The notes: generated by a model from the sequence alone, not told the origin. 64,000 bases of DNA from Nautilus pompilius (GCA_018389105.1 JACATO010000992.1:1-64000), one strand, 5' to 3'. Positions 13,101-27,300 are shown, counted from the first letter of the stretch. A program made the numbers and translations.

Positions 13101-13238
13101 GGTGTCAGTAGTCTGTCCAGACTGGTGACTCACCTGTGGTCTGGTCAGCTGGGCCCAGCTATTAGACCCTGTCTGGTCTGAGCTGTGGATTCCGTAACAC
13201 CCGTTTCATTCACCAGTTTAAGAAGCACTGCACTAAGG
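10191..13238 (-). mobile_element. hAT (Charlie/ZBED5-like) transposon with TIRs and 8-bp TSD
   Basis: An 8-bp target duplication CACTAAGG lies at 10191-10198 and again at 13231-13238. The element between them (10199-13230, 3032 bp) has imperfect inverted ends: CAGCGCTTCTTCAACT on the left and CAGTGCTTCTTAAACT at the right end read on the minus strand. It contains a broken hAT transposase on the minus strand (see 10886-12716). An 8-bp duplication and CAG-type ends are the hAT signature. GC-richer subterminal DNA at 12,960-13,200 belongs to the element. The transposase is interrupted, so this copy is probably non-autonomous now. Confidence 0.88.
10886..12716 (-). pseudogene. hAT transposase pseudogene (ZBED5/SCAND3-like)
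   Basis: Reading leftward, an N-terminal acidic/basic segment (12,716-12,353) is followed by a BED-type zinc-finger region with KLQTHIRTKHSNHQNKSIQF (12,368-11,919). The RNase H-like catalytic core follows: FALQFDETTDI, then CVAVTTDCATAMVGKH, CCLHQEALAAKKL and LLHSELRWLLRGRVLERVLS (11,881-11,294). A C-terminal segment lies at 11,200-10,886. These blocks match ZBED5/ZMYM6/GTF2IRD2-type domesticated hAT proteins. Frames change at an A-run (11,934-11,939, a likely one-base indel) and near 11,314, so the gene is broken. Nearby cellular function is not implied. It is the transposase of the element bounded at 10,199 and 13,230. Confidence 0.85.
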
Positions 13239-13799
13239 GACTGAAATCCAGGTACATCCTCTATTCTAGAAACATAAGGGACAGTTGTTTGATATATCAC
13301 TCAGCTACAAATAGTAACAGATGTACATTTTTAAACATACAAAATACAGAATTATAAAAAAAAAATATATTTTAAAAACACAAAATATATTTAATATTTT
13401 ATAATTATTATGTACTGCCAAAACATCTAGGTATCACCCATCTAATAAGCCATACACACACACACACACACGAGGATTACGTGGTTGGGGGAAGGTTAAA
13501 GCTACCAGAGCCGCCTGGTGAGGTGAGAATCCCTCAGATATACCCTACACTTCTAACTGAACAATGTCAATGTCGCGTCGCGAGACACCAGAGAGAGTCA
13601 TTTCGTGAAAGTAGCCTCTTAGAAGAAAGAATTAAGGATGCTCGGCCGTTTTCAAACGATTACAGTATTAATAAGAGAACTTTGGACGACATCGCTCCGA
13701 TAAATGTGTTCTTGTTCCTACTGTAGTAGTTGGGACTCGAAGCAACTCCTCCCAGGCCGCCTGCAGCCAGTACATCATACCGCCCGGGTTGGAATCCAG
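13239..13799. other. Spacer with (CA)n, no gene
   Basis: AT-rich spacer with a CA microsatellite at about 13,452-13,471. No coding or RNA gene is recognised. Confidence 0.5.
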
Positions 13800-14572
13800 C
13801 GAGCGCCACGGGCTCGCTCTCGCTCTCTCCAGACGGGCACCATCGCTCGCTCGCCATATCTTTCACCAGCTCTCGCGCGCGCCATAGGGGCACTAGCGCT
13901 CGCTCGCTCCAGAGCTTTCACCCTCGCGCTCTCCAGATCTTTCACCATCTGCGCGCGCGCGCCATATCGGGCACCAGCGCGCGCTAGATAGATAGCTTTC
14001 ACCATGCTCTCGCGCGCGCCATAGCTTTCACCAGCTCTCTCTACAGCGCTCTCTCTCGCTCCATATCTTTCACCAGCTCTTTCTCTACAGCGCTCGCTCT
14101 AGATATATATCTTTCACCAGCTCTCTCTCTCCATAGCTTTCACCATCGCTTCTCTACATCTCTTCTCGCTCTCCATATCTTTCACCATCTCTCTCTCTCC
14201 ATATCTTTCACCATCTCTCTCTCTCCATATCTTTCACCATCTCTCTCTCTCGCCAGATCTTTCTATCGCTCCTCTATATATATATCTTTCACCATCTCTC
14301 TCTCTCCATATCTTTCACCATCTCTCTCTCTCTCCATATCTTTCACCATCTCTCTCTCTCCATATCTTTCACTATATCTTCTCTCTCTCCATATCTTTCA
14401 CCATCTCTCTCTATATATATATCTTTCACCATCTCTCTCTCTCTCCATATCTTTCACCATCTCTTTCTCTACATCTCTCTCTCTCTCTCCATATCTTTCA
14501 CCATCTCTTTCTCTACATCTCTCTCTCTATATATATATATCTTTAACCATCTCTCTCTCTCACCATCTCAGC
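13800..14572. repeat. CT-rich satellite, unit about 26 bp (ATCTTTCACCATCTCTCTCTC)
   Basis: A tandem array is built on a unit containing CTTTCACCATCTCTCTCTC followed by CCATAT. The left third is GC-rich, with GCGCGCGCC tracts and CGCTCGCT. The right two-thirds becomes regular CT/TATATA. Open frames crossing it are repeat translations, not genes. Confidence 0.9.
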
Positions 14573-17500
14573 GCGCCCCCAACACGCTTTTATCGACCCA
14601 TCGTTTCCGGTGCCACGTAACCCTTTCCCCACTCACATCGACTCGGGCGATTTCCCAGCGGCATAACTGAAACCCCCTTCTAACAATGAGGGTTAGCACC
14701 CGACCGTTTCCGAGTGGATGCGCGCGGGCAGGAACCGTCCCGTCCCGTCCTCGCCGCCAGATCTGCCATCTTCTGAAGGATTAGGGCCGTGCGACGAGAG
14801 TTCTCCACGAAGCTCGCAGAAAGAGACAGACAACAAGACCATTCCCGCAAATTGTGCTAAACCATATTTTATTGCACGAATTGTTGACTCGAGACGAAAA
14901 ACGTTACCAGGATATTACAGCAAGAAAGCTCTTCATCTGGGTTTACAAGCATAAATTCTTTGGGGGGGGGTGATGACCCTCCGAGCTGAAAGTAACAAAT
15001 TCCGAATTCACTTAACAGAGCAGGAAAAGTCGCAGACTGACAGAGTCATAAGAAAAAATCAGGGGAGGTAACAAATTACAAACAGGTAAGCCGGGAGGTT
15101 GGCAGTAGTAGCAAGGGCGAAAACACAACCAAGGGGGAGGTAAATCTCGTTTTCGAGAAAATAAAAAGTAAACTCACCACTGCAGTTGCTTCGTTAATTA
15201 ACAGTTAAACTTATTTAAGTACCAAGTTAATCAGCTCAAGGTTAGCAAAAACAAAAAAACTGACCACGGATTCTTGAGCTGGAACAACGTTTTCGTAACC
15301 TTGAAGCGTTAAGAAAATTTCAGCACGAGAGCTCTGACTTGAAAAGGAAGTTTTTCAGAAAAAGCCAGTGTAAACTGTTGCAAGATTCACTGTCAAGGAG
15401 CCATTGTGCTCTGGGCGAAGGTCTGATAACGGAGATGTGCTAATCACGCGTTGATGTTGTTTAACAATACCAATCAAACCCATGACAGATAATCAGCAGT
15501 GATGATTACAACTGAAAATAAGTTCCAAAAGCTCAGAAAAGATACAGTAGTTTTAAATTCTGAAGGAAACATTTATATTTAATTGATAATACACATTAAT
15601 TTCTCTTTGATATTCATTAAGTGTGATTTACTTACATAACACTAATCACGATGTGTTATAGCAATAAAGTGTATGCTAAAAACAGTTTATTATTTAGTTA
15701 ATGCTTATTTTAACATCATGTGTAATTCAGCATGAAAGCCTGCTGATGCAGTTCCACACTGCAAAACCCAATAACAAGCTCAGCATTGCAATTCAGTATC
15801 TGTCGAATGCTGATTTCTATGTATTAACTAGGTATACAGCCTAAGACATCATGAACTAAAGCAGACAACTATCCTGTTAAAATATATATGTTGCTATTGT
15901 ACACGACGTAGATAATTAACTACAACAAAGTGTTTCCATGCATCCAGAATTGCACAAACTTTGCTACAAGACATATAGTCAAGTAGTTAGTGTAGTCTTG
16001 ATTTCTTTTAATCCCCTCTTTTCCATCAACACATATGCTCATAATAGTGTGATAAAATCTACTATAAATTAAAAAATATTAATATTATTTTTCTTTTCAT
16101 AAATACAATTAAGCTATTTACAGAACATTCAAATATGGTTTGAAATTGAGTTTGTTTTTTCTTTCCAAGATATCTAATGATTTTTGTTAATATTCATAAA
16201 AGTTAACAGCTGAATCCAATTACCATCAGCCAACCCCCTTCCAGTGCTTACAAGCACAAGACTTTTCTCAGCTTCTGTTCTTAAGACATCAAAACTTACT
16301 GAGTAAGGAAAAAAACTGACAATGTCTCGAGAAAGAAAGATCAAGTACGCCATGTTTTTTCCTCATGATGTACAGCTGTGAGCATGCTGCAGAAACATTA
16401 CCATGGATGGACAACGTAGCCTAACTCATTACCTTAAAATACAAGTAAACTCAGAGGATACCAAGGAAGTAACAACACTAATTACATAAAGTCAAAAGTG
16501 AATCATCAAATAAATGCTCTAAATCGATCTGATTATCTGGAATAATTACAAGTTTGTGCTATGAAAGATCACATAGCTGCAGCAGAAAATCGTAGAATTA
16601 TGCAACAAAATTTCTTGCCAGAAACTTGTAACAACATCTTCTTAAATGCCAGTGAACTGTACATATAATTTCAATACTGCATAACCAAGCATATAAACTG
16701 TATATACTAGGGGCAAGCAAATGAAACCTGGCCAAATACTATTACAGTGATGCTATTTCATTTGAACAACCCTGGTAGTTCTGAGACCAACTACTAATCA
16801 ATACCCTGCAACTACATAATTTGATGGGCTGGTGCAATACTTCCCTTCTTCTTTTGATACAACACTGTCTCTGATGGTCATTAATATAGAGCAGAGACTG
16901 AACTGGACAGTGAATGTTAGCAAACACAACAATACACTATATACATACATACCAACGTAGTACAACAACATCAGCAAACAAAGTATAGCAACAGCTGAAT
17001 AGTTTGCAATCATCACTGGTGCTGTAGTGACTGATTAGCTGTAAATTTACACTTTTCACACTTCCACTAACCCTGACCTTTCCATGTATTCACTAACCTG
17101 ATAAAAAAGTAGTTACAAATATTGAGCTACACTTACTACATAAAGTCTTAAATCATAACAACAAAATTTCTACTTATTCCAAATGTTTTAACATTTTAAA
17201 TGTCTCAATTAGATCTCCTAGAAATTTTCTATACACAATTGATTTTCTCTGGTCACTCAGAATATCTAGGGACCTATCAGTCCTCAAATAATCACGCTCT
17301 CCCCTTTCCAAAAGAGAGTTAAATAATTAGGGGAGTAATCCAAGGTTTGCTCATCAGAAGTGTTGCAGAAATGTAAGATATATATATTTTAAAGTTTTCA
17401 AAAAAGTATTCTTTTAGCAAATATTAATGACATTATAGATAAAATCTTTAGATTTTTTTCATTTAGCTCAGTTCCTCTACTCAGCTTGCCTCAAGAGATA

Positions 17501-20500
17501 TTTCTGGCCAACTGTGATCATGTGATCAGAACCACATGACTGTCTATTGAATCCCCTTTCATCTAAATTATTATGAATGGAAATTAAAAGGAAAAAAAAA
17601 TTTTTTTTAAATTTAATTAAAAATCAATATTGCTTGTATAAAGATCTGGCTCATCGTTAAAGCTGTTACTCACTAAAGTTAATATTTTCAAAAATTTTTT
17701 GTAGATTTATTAAATTAAAAAGAAATAAAGAATATTATGTATAAAAATTCAAATTGTGTAACATTTGGAACAAATTAATGTGTTGATAATTCAAAATTAA
17801 TATTTTAATTTAAAAACGCTTTAAAAATAAAGCTAGCACAAGTCTAAAAACACAATTTTAATTAAAATTATCTATTTCTGTTCTTAAATATTTTTTTTTT
17901 AAATTTAATATTTTTCCATGGATAAAATTTAAATTAGTTTTGAGAAAGACTTCAATTTTAAAAATCACGGTAAACAGATAGAATTTTTTTTTAAAAAAAA
18001 GGGTTATCAAAAGTTACAATACAAAACACTGCCAACCAATATCTGCTGAGAACTCTGGCAGCGGTGGCGGGGAATGACTGCTTAACTGGTCCTGTTACCA
18101 ATGGTGAAGTGGTGAAAAGGACTAAAAACAACCCTTCTATTTCTGTAAACATCACCCAAAACATTTTCCATCCTTACCTTTTATTTTTTTCGATGCGTTT
18201 ATAAAAGTATCTTCGTAGAACTTATAATAGTCAGAAGTGTTGCATTGTGGGAAAACATTCTTAATAAACTACAGACAGAAGCCTGCTTCAGAGTTTATGC
18301 ACCTGGCATTAATGTTAATAGAGCTGATAAATGCTACATTTTATTTTAAAACTGTTTTTGAATATTATTTTAAAACGCTAACTAAATTGTTTTTTCATGA
18401 GAATTTCTAAGTCTGGTGACATTTAAAAAACCCAGATGATAATCAGATGATGAATAAACTTACATAAGAAAAAGCTAAAGAAAATTTAGCCACCTGGATT
18501 TTAAGTATCATTGTGTACCGACATTGGCACATAAGGCATCCATCCACCAAAGGAAACTCCCTGACTTCAGTTCATTATATACATAGACTTCTTACTATTT
18601 ACAAAGCTATTTTTATTAATTATATGCATTAATTAAAGGAGATTTTAAATTAATGTCAAACCACTACACTTTCACTTTATGGTCATTTAAAAAATATTTT
18701 GATAAATACATGAGCTTCCCATTAAATGTCCAACAAAGATGGCAAACTTATTACCAATCACTCTGAATAACTAGAGAAGAATGTTGCTGAAGTGTTGTGT
18801 GCATAATAAAGACTTTGTCACATGATATGTAATGATCCAAAGAAAATAAAGTCAAACACATGCATTTCTACAGACTGTATCGATGTTATCAAGATCATCT
18901 GGTGTCTCATTCAAATACTCAACAAATCTCTTGGTCAACCGTTTAAGTAATTATAAGAATCTGTGCTCTGTAAAAAAAAGTATACAATGAAGTTCTGACT
19001 GGAGTAATTTAGTAAATTTACCCACTAATTCACTAAAAAAAAGTACCTTTTAATCTTTGATGAGTTAAGCTAATTAGTATCTTGTTATTTGTTTATAATT
19101 TGTCTAAATTCATTGGTATCTACACACAAAAAATTCTAGGCAGTTTTCTCTATTCAATCTCAACTTGTAGTACAAATTAGCAAAAGTCAAAAACCCCAGC
19201 TTCTAACAAAATGGCAGTCAAACTGGCAGAAAGTAGTAGGTTTCCTTCATAGTTAAGAAGACTTTTAATATTTTGTAAGTATTTAGATTTTGATCATATT
19301 CTAACATTACCTCAGTGGCAAAGATCACATGTGATGAATGATTGCTACCTACTATTTATGTTTACAGGATATTAGCTACCTTACCTACCGTTTGTCAGTG
19401 TTACGGGTCCTATCCGAATGCTTGTGCGTTACCGACCAGCTAGGTTAATGAAACAGAACAGCTACTAACTTTGCTGACCTCAGCCACAGCGCAGGACCAA
19501 ATTATTGAGACAGAAAAGAACAACAACATGATCTGTCTATTACTAACACTTACTTCAAAACCATTTTGAAAAGAAAACACCGATCCAGTAAGGTACAACA
19601 TACTGTAACAAAACATCTTTAAATATGAAAACTAGCAAGCCATCAAAAGTTCCCAACAGCTTTTCAATGTGATCTACACACTAAATCTATTTCAGCTACA
19701 GAGTTCACAGGATCCAACATTTCCAACACAAAATCTCAAATTTTGAAGGTACCTTCAATTTGCAGAATTATGTAATTAGACACCTTGACTAAATAAATAC
19801 CTGGTGAATCAAAAGGATTCAGTGGAAATGTTAAATTGTTCTTAAGCATCAGTACATATCACTTCTAAAAGTTATCACATGACCTAACTCACTCTATGAC
19901 CATACACCCTGCTACCACTAAAATGGCAGTCATTGATCTATCACAAGTAAATCAAGAAATAAAAAGGCACAAACTACTGTTGTGTTGTCAACACATTAAA
20001 TACTTGTTTTGTGGGCATAATGCTTCTTCATCTTTCTTATAATGGTGCCAATCAGAGATTAACAATTTTCATTTGTCGATTATGCTAAAAAGAAGAAAAA
20101 AAAAAACAAGAGGGGGAAACAAGCAAAGATGGTTTTCTAATGGCAGAAATGACGATAAAGTGTCAGAGAAGTCAGATGGGAAGCTAATATACAATAAATT
20201 CTAAATTGCTTGAGTAGTAAAACAATAACAGTTTTACCTTGGTCTTTAACATCAAGGTACCATGTCAATAAAAATTCCCAACTACAAACTTCTCGGCTGG
20301 GATTAACAATGGCAAGATAAGGATATGGTACAAACTGCTTATTTACATTTCTAACAATCTAAAATTTTTCAAAATGTTAAGGAAGAGTAATATTACTAAA
20401 GCACCACTGATAAGATTCCTGACTGTCTTCCACTAGCCTTGTACATGGTTAATTAAACTCCCAAAGCTCAAGCTGAACGCTAGCAGTTTACAAATCAAGA

Positions 20501-21142
20501 AAAAAATTTGAGAACAACCAATCTCATAGTTTCCAAATTAACATCAAGTTTTGCAACAAAACTAATGATATTGCACATCCTTCAACTATAGACCTAGAAC
20601 CAAAATATTTAGAAGGTTTTAGTAGTTTTACCTTCCACTTCCATTGCCAAGTTGCCAAATTCTTCATTACCTACTTCTATTTGGCATTTAAATTTGGAAG
20701 TGTGTTTCTGAGGCCAACAAGGAAGGTCTGAACTCTACCTCTGCTGAGCATTAATACTGTGCAACAAATATAGTGGTACTATTATTAACTACTCAGCATT
20801 TCAAATTACTTGCTAATACACCAAACCATCTCAACAGAATTTTAAGAAACAAGAAAAACAAACAAACATACAATATAAATTAAAGACTAATTTTTTTTTT
20901 TTTAAAACCAGGATTATATTTGACATTCCTTTTGTTTCCAGATCAAAATATACTCCATTTTTGGTGCTAGGTTGTTTGTTTGGATGTAAACAAATGTGGT
21001 CAGGATGACTTTGCTAAAACAAGATCAATATTATATACATGGATGGTGAATATGCTTCCAGGGTCACAACAACAACAAAACTGTGAGGACTGTGGGATGT
21101 CACCAGCACTTTGTTCTATCACTGAGAAAAATAGGCTCATCG
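14573..21142. other. Downstream flank of RhoBTB, long AT-rich stretch without coding exons
   Basis: No reading frame of note exists in 15-21 kb on either strand. Some of the DNA just left of the RhoBTB stop (21,143) must be its 3' UTR, but I could not place the polyadenylation site with confidence. 17.4-18.0 kb is very AT-rich. I saw no transposase or SINE head here. Confidence 0.5.
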
Positions 21143-21338
21143 TCAGGTGGTCAGCTCTGTTGTTGTGGCTACAGCAGTGACAGAGATGTCAGGCAGGCTG
21201 GCTCGGTGTCGTCGAGTAAAACAGAGACAACTGCTGGTGCAGCGCTGCCAACGGCTGAACCTCTGGTGCTGCTGCTGCTTCTGCTTGTTGATGGGGTTGC
21301 TGATCAGGTGCTTGAAGTACTGCACCTCCTTGAGGTTC
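21143..21338 (-). CDS. RHOBTB: RhoBTB coding exon 8 (C-terminus)
   Basis: The exon begins after a TTTATTTCAG acceptor, completes the tryptophan split by exon 7 and reads [20 protein letters not shown], then a glutamine run, FSRWQR and CTSSCLCF, ending ELTT-stop at 21,143-21,145. Vertebrate RhoBTB has WYLKEEDHYQRARKE at this place and a tryptophan near the end, so the exon is homologous but diverged. The CxxxCxC cluster (residues 689-695) is a possible lipid or metal site, though no family precedent is known to me. No prenylation motif is present. Confidence 0.85.
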
Positions 21339-24300
21339 CTGAAATAAAAAGCAGCAGAAGTTTAGAATAGAATGGCAAAAAAGAAGGAAAAAAAATGTGA
21401 ATACTGCAGCAAACCATGACAGAGACCATCACAGAGGAGAATGCAGAACCTTCGCACCTCAAGTGAGACTCTGAGTAGCAACCGGTCTGCGAGTTTTTAG
21501 GGTTAGAGAAGATCACTCCAAACACAGCCATGCCAGGTACGTCTTACAAGGCTGCAGTGCTTCCACCAAGATGTAAACACTGGCACCACCTTCATCTATG
21601 TAACTGTTTTGTGCAAAAATATCTCAGGTGTTTCAAAAAAAAAGAAACGTCTTTTTAAAACACTTAAGGATTATGACTTTGGCATACCTGCCTAAAGAAT
21701 TTTTTGGAATTATAGTTTTCAAATTATATGCACAGGCAGAACAAAACATCAATTGACCTTCTACTTAACATTAACCTAAAATATGGCACTTAGTATTTAA
21801 CAGGACCTTATCAAAATATAGAATTTTGCCTAAATTAAAACATCCAATATGTAATATCACCGTACAGTAAAAACCCCTGATACTTAAATATCACCATAAA
21901 AAAGAAAGCTATTTCTTAAATATTATCCTAAAAGAATAAATATCTCTACTTCATTTAACCTTAGAAATAACTAAATCATAATACTTAATGTTAAGAACAA
22001 TCTTTAAAAAATAGATGGAAAAAGATGCCAGCTTCTTCTTACCAGACAACGTGGACACCCAGATCCAAAGTGAAACCTGACTAACTACACCGCTTCCCGT
22101 GGCTATAAACTTCACACATCTAACTAACTGTAATCTAATTCAACATGAGACACACACAAAGCTTTACCATGCTGGTGGCCATCTGTTCTTGTCAATGTAC
22201 ACCTGGTTCTCCAGCTGCAGCTTCTTGTAGAGCTTCATATACCTGGGAAATATGTCCTGGAAGCGGATGCACAGATACTGCAGACACCACTTGGCTAGCT
22301 GAAGAGCGTTATGCAGCTGAAAGGAGAGAACCATCACTACAGGTAACTAACCGTGACATCACCCTATTTAACTCCACAGAAAAAAGGTTGGAGAATTCTC
22401 CCCTTTTCCTAATTTCCTCCACTTCCAAGGTTTCACGTTTTCTTATCATCTCACTCTTAGCCATTTGTTGTTGTTGTTCTTGTTACTGATATTTAAAATT
22501 TATTATTTTTAGTCATTTTAAGCAATTTGGGAGTTCACTAAAGAAAAAAGAAAAAAAGAACACTGAAAGGTTTTATGATCATAGGGAAATCTCTAATTTT
22601 AAATGTTTTCCAATAACTTTACAATCTTATGTACTTCCCCAGTCACTGAGGAATATTTTGCTCAAAAAAATTACTCTGCATCCATTAGAAAATTAATAGT
22701 TTTGTAAATATATCAAACATTTTTTCTTTGCTGACAAATGTAAAACCTCATCACAGCTGTCCAGCTGAAAACCACCAGGTTCTGATACCAATGGGCTCAG
22801 GGGTGGGAAATAGTTTGCTAGGTTAACCCTCACAGCACCAAGTTGCCAGGCGAAGAGGCAAGTAGATGTAGCAGGTCGGACTCAGCACAGCCAGGCAATG
22901 TGGCTCAGTGGTGAGCGTGTTGGCTTCAGGACCTAAGGATCCTGGGTTCAATCCCTGCTGCTGGCACACTGTTGTGACCCTTGAGCGAGGTACTTTACTG
23001 GAATTGCTGCTAGGGAGGAGTGGCCTGTGTAGGCACTCAGAGAGAGGAACCGAGGGCGGGGTCGCTCTATAGCCACGACAGAGGCGAGTCTCCTATGACA
23101 TGGAAAAGTCAGAAGAATAAGCCACTGCTGAAGACGGATGCACTGGGCCAGAGTGCGCTTAGCGACGGTGCAACGCATCCCACTCTTATGAGATGAGTGA
23201 TTGAAGAAGACGACAGCACGACTAAAAGCTGATAAATCGCTAAAATCAATTAAAAACTATAGCTGAACTGAGGAAATCAAGAGTACAACACTCCAGATCT
23301 ACACTTTTTCCTCTATAATTTTAACGTTAGTGTTTATAATAATCCTAAAAAAACAAATTTCCCCAGATTACTATTTCATTTACACTGACTATGAAATATT
23401 TGAATGCATCTTTCCTGATAGAATCTGAAACAAGCTTTTATCTGCTGATAATCTAGAGAAAGCTCCTCCCACCAACTGAAACCCTAATTAAGTTGGCTCT
23501 GATAATAAATATGGACCCAATCCTCTCCCTTCAGACTTTTCAGTTACTAGTGTCTGTGTAGTTGTCGTGTCCAGGAACAGCATCGAGAACTCAGCAAGGT
23601 TTTTATGACTGGCAGTCTCGTCAGCAGTTCTACTGGAGTCATATATGATTTCCACACACTTCAAATAAATGTTTTTTGTTTGGTTGTTTTTTAAGTTTCA
23701 GATATGTTACCATTTTTAAAACGAAGAATACAATGAATAATTATGAACTTTTACAAATAATATACCTATTTATATTTTTAGTTACAGTTCACACTTAACC
23801 AATCAAAGATCATTTGCAATAAATTCGTATTGTCTCTGATTCTCTTAATTGATTAAAATGTGTGCCATGCTGAAACATTAAGTTTTGGAAATACATAAAA
23901 ATTAGCAAAATAATAATACTGTAATGTATTACATTACAAGAAACAAAACTATTTGGGAAGTCTAGAAAATCTGAGAACAAGTCAAAAAGCATTAAATGAC
24001 TGGTTGGTTTCTCTATTCTAAACATCATTTTTTTTTTTTTTTAAAAATGAACAACAAAGACTGCCAGCAACACTATTTCTTCAATCAACACTTTCCAAAA
24101 ATGAAGCCATTATTGAGAATAAGGCAGAGAAAGTATGATGGACATCTCAAGTTACCTGTGCAGGTTCTAACAACAGCAGAGTCTCCTCCAGAATTTCTTC
24201 TCCTGCTGCATCCAGATTCATCAGCTCCTTCACCACAAAGTCCTCAGTCAACCCAACCAGACGAGGGAGACACAACCTGTTGGCTACTTCAATGATATCC

Positions 24301-27300
24301 ATACAATCCATTCCCAGCATCAGAGGGGTCTCACCTGTATACAGGTATTCTTGGAGAACTTTGAATGTTTCCTGGCAAATACCTGGAAATGGGATCTGAG
24401 GAAGAATTTTGCTTATTAAAAGAAAATTGGTGTCGTCTCTAAATTTTATATAGTGTATTATGTGATTTTCATTGAAGATATTTAAGGCATCTTAAGCATT
24501 CTACTAAAATACCTCAGTCATCATTCAATAGTCGCCAACAATATCTTCAAAAACAAGGACATCCCCCAGCTTAAACTTGGGCAAAGGAAATATGATCAAT
24601 AACATTTTTCAAAAGGATTCTGGTATTTTAAAATAAATAAATTCCTGAAAACTCCATACAGAAAGGTGAGCGATTCCTTTATCAAGAGTATATATTGCAT
24701 ATAAACAAAATAGTTGCTTCCTTAATTGCAATCCAACCTTCAAACTGCATTGTTGGTTTAATATTTTTTAAAAGCATCTCAGTGGTGCTGCCAGCCCTCT
24801 CACATTTGTCTGTCGAGTGTATTTTTGACATTCTCTGAGATAGTGTTCAATAGTTTTAAACATTGTAATTGCATTTAGGATGGAATGACCAGTACGAAGC
24901 CTGATAATCTGTACTGGTAGATTAGTCAGTAATTTGTGAAAATCTGTTAGTATGTTTGTTGATTCTAATTCTTTCAAATCAAAGTATGGAATTTTTTTCA
25001 GAATCCCCTCTCTATACATCCTTAATTTTTTAGTTGACATTTGCTTTGATTCTCAAGAACAGACTCTGAGATAATATAAGAAACCTCTTTCAGAGAGCTG
25101 TAGTTAAATAAAAATAAGTGAACTGAAAATTCAACCAGTTTTCTAGTCATTTTGAGCTTCAAATTGCTAAATGCTACCTCATTTGTTCTATTTAGCTGGC
25201 TTGTTGGCTCTTCTAGAAATAAGCTGTTGATTTTATAATAAATACTATGTACTTACCACTTTTGCAGATGATTCCAAGAAATCATTGCTGAACATGGCAC
25301 ACATAACTTCACAGCGTGCCATCAGGAGAGGTTTGTGAGCATACACCACTCCATCATCTACCTGGAATGTTACATCTGTAATATACCAGGTAGAAACTCA
25401 CTGCATTATTTAAGTTAAATAACTACATGCACAAAACATTACTTGTCATACTGATAAATCTAAACAGGCATTAAGCACCCTATTTACCTACATATTCTTC
25501 TGGAGACTTTAGAGATTACTTAAATATAAATTTGGGAGGGGATACAGTAATGTAGTTTTGTGAACAGTCTTGCAAAATCTAAAATTATTTCCCTTTAAAT
25601 AATTCCTACTTCACTTTACCTTTGCTAACATGAAAAAATGTATAACATTATATCCTTTCATTAGAGTCATTTATCTGACAAGTAAAAAACAAATAAATTA
25701 CAATGTTTACCAACTTTTCAACAATAGTTTTTAGCAGCACAATACAAGAAGATGTTTACTTTGCAACATTTTTCTCAACTCTAAGAGGGAGACAATCTCA
25801 TATGTGCATGCTTTTATCAAAGCACTTCCAAAGAACATTTTATAACTGTTGAGGAGGATAACAAATCAGGAATTCTTGTGAATACAACAGCTTTGCATTA
25901 ATACACTTTTACTTATCTGGATTGTTTAACACTTGATTATCTATAGTACTTTAAAATAATATCCAATAATCCATTCCTTTATAGTCCATTCCTTGTGTAT
26001 ACTCAAAACTAATCAAAAGAAGGAAACTCACTATAAGAATCAACTTCACTCTTCAATAAAATTTTGTCAAGACTCCAAAAATAGATCTGTGATTCTGAAT
26101 TTAGACTGATTTATATATATTTTTACACACACACACACACACACAGTATTAGAAAAATTATGGAAACAAAAGAAAAATTGAGCATAAAATTAAAAACGCC
26201 AGGTGATATAATTGCATCTCATGAGTAGAAATGAACTACTCCAAACTACAGTCATGTGTTGATATAGTACAATGTGATTGGTTGTCATACAAGAAATCAG
26301 AAAGTGCCATACCTACAGAAGGACAATAAAAGCATAGTAAGTGATATCCTTGAAATGAGGTGAATGTGTAGTAAATATGACTCCTGAGAAGGAAATATCA
26401 TATAACAAATCTATAAAAATCAAAGTTCTTTTTGTGGTGCGTGCGTGTGGGTGCGTGTGAAAGTTCTTGTATGCGTGTGTAGCTCCGAGGAGAAGGGAGT
26501 GGAGGTTGGTGGCCGAAGCCGAGTGGGGTCGAAATCCAGGGTGGAGCAAGCTCCCGTTAAGGCCTAAAAGGCCGGGTTGAGGCGCCAAAGCACCTCGTGT
26601 AGCTGGCCGCTGAGGCAGCCAGAGTTAGGGGCGCAAGTGCCCCATGTTAGAGTGACCGCTTCCCCAGCCAAAAAACCAATCTTGGGAAAAAAGGTCTCAG
26701 CACATCAAGTCCGGGAACCAGTCTCGACACACCTAACCTTCCAGCCAGATAGGCAGGCCAAAGGCAAAAAGTGCCCCTCGCCTCCACTCTTTTCGGGCAG
26801 AGAACTTTAAGTCTTAGCTAATGAAAGCTATTGCATGTGTCAGATTGCAACAACATAATGTTTCATAAGGAGCTGTATGCAAGACTCTGAGGAGGATATG
26901 TAAAAATGCTACTGTTGACAACAGATGTGATCAAGGAAAACAGTCCAAACCCTCCAAAAGTGATGTTAAGTATCTCAGGATATGTTTTCTATATGATCAA
27001 AATTCAGCCAATAAAGATCTTGCAAATGACTTGATTGTAAGTTTGGATGTTAACGTTTCTTCAAGAACAGTAAGATACATGTTAATGCATAGAGGTCACA
27101 TTGGATGTGTAGCTGCTTGGAAATATTTGCTAGGAGAGGCAACCAAGAGGCAAAACTGAAACAGGCAGTAAAAACAATGGCATGACCAAACCTGGAAGAA
27201 GGTGCTCTTTATAGATGAGTCCATGTTTGAACTGTTTGGCAATGATCAACAGATTCTTGTTCGACAGACCAGGGAGCAGTATAACAAATGGTGTACAACA

